The position numbers were made by a program, and so were the translations under genes. 7,513 nt of DNA from contig NZ_JAIWNS010000222.1 of the NCBI RefSeq assembly GCF_020216685.1, positions 1-7,513 on the forward strand, in the 5' to 3' direction. This DNA comes from Methanospirillum hungatei. GTDB taxonomy: Archaea > Halobacteriota > Methanomicrobia > Methanomicrobiales > Methanospirillaceae. Positions 6,591 to 7,513 of the stretch are shown here, in pieces. Positions within the stretch are counted from its first letter, which is position 1; the number at the start of each line of letters is the position of its first letter. The notes beneath the pieces were generated by a model, which was given only the letters and a program-made list of their open reading frames with translations, ran no database searches and was not told the origin of the DNA.

Positions 6591-6887
6591 GTGGGAATAG
6601 TGAGAGACGAGGATATCGACTGGACAGTATATCACCTGATAATAGGAAATCCAGGATGTACCTGTGAGACACTTATTGAACAGACCGGCTATGCCCAGGA
6701 TATCGTCAATGCGTCACTAGCGCGGCTGAAGCGGTATTGTCTTGTGGATATCCGGGATAATGCCTGGCGTGCCTGCTCAACGGAGGAGATTGTGCTTAAA
6801 CACCAGATGGCGGATATATTTTCAGACGGGCTTGAATTATCTGGCGGGGTAATCAGGTACAGGCCTGCCGGAGAGGAGAAGAAATGA
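6591..6887 (+). CDS. Winged helix-turn-helix regulator, first gene of the trm56 operon
   Basis: This 98-residue protein looks like a small DNA-binding regulator with one winged helix-turn-helix domain. Residues 10-19 form helix 1 ([10 protein letters not shown]), 24-32 helix 2 (TCETLIEQT), and 35-49 the probable recognition helix ([15 protein letters not shown]). Residues 50-62 form the wing ([13 protein letters not shown]). The layout resembles ArsR/MarR-type domains of archaea. The C-terminal 35 residues (helical to about 80, basic end) could mediate dimerisation. It starts at GTG and its stop overlaps the trm56 start as ATGA (6884-6887), so the two genes are probably translationally coupled. 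It may control its own operon or the divergent SIMPL gene, since it adjoins their shared gap. Cysteines 23, 25, 50 and 62 are noted, but no clear metal site is evident. Specificity is unknown. Confidence 0.88.
   Translation: MGIVRDEDIDWTVYHLIIGNPGCTCETLIEQTGYAQDIVNASLARLKRYCLVDIRDNAWRACSTEEIVLKHQMADIFSDGLELSGGVIRYRPAGEEKK
6871..6878 (+). promoter_or_regulatory. Ribosome binding site of trm56 inside the regulator gene
   Basis: GAGAGGAG lies 5 bases before the trm56 ATG and within the last codons of the upstream gene. This fits coupled translation across the ATGA overlap. Confidence 0.65.
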
Positions 6888-7399
6888 TAGTTGTTCTGAG
6901 GATTGGTCACCGGCCCCAGCGGGATATGCGGGTTACCACTCATGTTGGTCTTACAGCACGGGCTCTTGGTGCAGACGGGATGTATATTGCTGCAGATGAT
7001 CGCGGTGTTGTGACAAGTATCCGGGATGTTGCCGACCGGTTTGGTGGCGAGTTCTTTGTTGAGGACAAAGTCGGCTGGAACTCGTGTATTAAGAGGTGGA
7101 AACAGGATGGCGGGGTCGTGGTCCATCTTACCATGTTTGGCCTGAACCTGCCTGATGTCGAAGAGGAGATCAGGACAAAGGAGAAGATACTGGTCATTGT
7201 CGGTGCAGAAAAAGTTCCGGGCGATCTCTACCAGATGGCTGATTACAACGTGGCGGTCACAAACCAGCCACACTCTGAGATTGCAGGGCTTGCGGTGTTC
7301 CTTGATCATATCGCTCCGAATGCACTGCATCGTGAGTTTCCGGGGGCTAAAGTCCGGGTGTATCCGAATGCATGCGGTAAAACGGTGGAAGAACTCTGA
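6884..7399 (+). CDS. trm56: tRNA (cytidine-56-2'-O)-methyltransferase, aTrm56
   Basis: aTrm56 transfers a methyl group from S-adenosylmethionine to the 2'-O of C56 in the T-loop of archaeal tRNAs, in the cytoplasm. It belongs to the SPOUT superfamily with a C-terminal trefoil knot. The 171-residue protein is of expected size and begins right at the family motif: [17 protein letters not shown] (5-21) with [12 protein letters not shown] following. The knot region contains [12 protein letters not shown] (80-91), [15 protein letters not shown] (102-116) and [19 protein letters not shown] (123-141), the segments that bind cofactor and form the dimer in this family. The start at ATG 6884 overlaps the regulator stop; the stop TGA (7397-7399) overlaps the likely CTG start of the ATP-grasp gene. 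Identification is strong, since these motifs are distinctive for archaeal Trm56 and it is essentially archaea-specific. Confidence 0.96.
   Translation: MIVVLRIGHRPQRDMRVTTHVGLTARALGADGMYIAADDRGVVTSIRDVADRFGGEFFVEDKVGWNSCIKRWKQDGGVVVHLTMFGLNLPDVEEEIRTKEKILVIVGAEKVPGDLYQMADYNVAVTNQPHSEIAGLAVFLDHIAPNALHREFPGAKVRVYPNACGKTVEEL
7384..7388 (+). promoter_or_regulatory. Ribosome binding site supporting a CTG start
   Basis: GGTGG matches the archaeal 16S anti-Shine-Dalgarno and sits 7 bases before CTG 7396. It is 22 bases from the alternative GTG 7411, which is too far. It therefore favours CTG as initiator. Confidence 0.5.
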
Positions 7400-7513
7400 A
7401 GCGGATTCTCGTGGCCGGATTCTCGACCCGGCATGTTGTGTTATCTGCCATCCGGGCCGGGTATGAGGTCTGTGCGGTTGATCATTTCTGTGATGCCGAT
7501 CTCCGGAAACATA
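7396..7513 (+). CDS. ATP-grasp superfamily protein, N-terminal fragment, cut by the window edge
   Basis: The last 118 bases encode the first 39 residues of a protein starting (M)[14 protein letters not shown], then [20 protein letters not shown]. This is the pre-ATP-grasp Rossmann-like strand-helix-strand that begins archaeal ATP-grasp carboxylate-amine ligases; the same superfamily includes methanogen cofactor ligases such as MptN, CofF and MfnD. From so little I cannot say which substrate it uses, and the ATP-grasp core lies outside the window. The frame is closed by TAA at 7378-7380, and the only possible starts are CTG 7396 and GTG 7411. CTG keeps the complete first beta strand, has GGTGG at 7-base spacing and forms a CTGA overlap with the trm56 stop. 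GTG would delete the first half of the strand. Probably co-transcribed and translationally coupled with trm56. Confidence 0.82.
   Translation, partial: MKRILVAGFSTRHVVLSAIRAGYEVCAVDHFCDADLRKH

Noticed and set aside
6519..6635. N-terminal extension of the SIMPL protein
   Set aside because: It would bury the signal peptide behind 39 residues and overlap the divergent regulator; AGGA before ATG 6518 supports the shorter form.
6689..7330. 213-residue minus-strand open frame opposite the regulator and trm56
   Set aside because: It is antisense to a strongly conserved Trm56 and crosses the gene boundary; no coding evidence of its own.
1..7513. Mobile elements, CRISPR arrays, tRNA or rRNA genes, defence systems
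   Set aside because: No transposase or integrase motif, regularly spaced repeats, tRNA-like cloverleaf or rRNA sequence was seen on either strand.

Overview
The window looks like a chromosomal piece of a methanogenic euryarchaeon, most likely of the order Methanomicrobiales (a Methanospirillum-like relative is my best guess). The grounds are an archaea-specific tRNA C56 2'-O-methyltransferase (Trm56), an ATP-grasp protein of a type I associate with methanogens, archaeal-style GGTG/GAGGT ribosome binding sites, AT-rich TATA-like boxes in very short intergenic gaps, and exported C11 (clostripain) peptidases. I cannot run a taxonomic search, so the placement is inference. I see no mobile element, CRISPR array, tRNA or rRNA gene.

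Layout. Positions 1-3228 are on the minus strand. A ROK-family sugar kinase is followed by a complete secreted clostripain-family peptidase, then the 5' part of a second, related clostripain-like gene that runs off the left edge. The second gene was recovered by reading the minus strand by eye. It has no ordinary start codon near its signal peptide. Divergently, 3282-5267 (+) encodes a KefB-type cation:proton antiporter with TrkA-N and TrkA-C regulatory domains. It converges with only 9 bp to spare on a small unrecognised acidic protein (5277-5678, -) that contains no lysine. Next, on the minus strand, is an exported SIMPL/DUF541 protein (5742-6518).

From 6591 to the right edge, on the plus strand, is a tightly packed operon: a winged-helix regulator, Trm56 and the start of an ATP-grasp enzyme. 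Both junctions are 4-base overlaps: ATGA between the first two genes, and apparently CTGA, with a CTG start codon, between the second and third.

How the parts fit. The left half combines envelope and extracellular functions (two exported peptidase-like proteins, an ion antiporter, an exported SIMPL protein) with a sugar kinase. The right end is a translationally coupled regulator/tRNA-modification/ATP-grasp cassette. The 72-bp gap between the SIMPL gene and the regulator holds a symmetric TAATTA element placed so that it could serve both divergent promoters. No gene-free stretch longer than 300 bases exists; the largest gap is about 72 bp. I did not find a clearly new multi-gene system. The points most worth checking are the two unusual gene starts, the tandem C11 pair and the lysine-free orphan.
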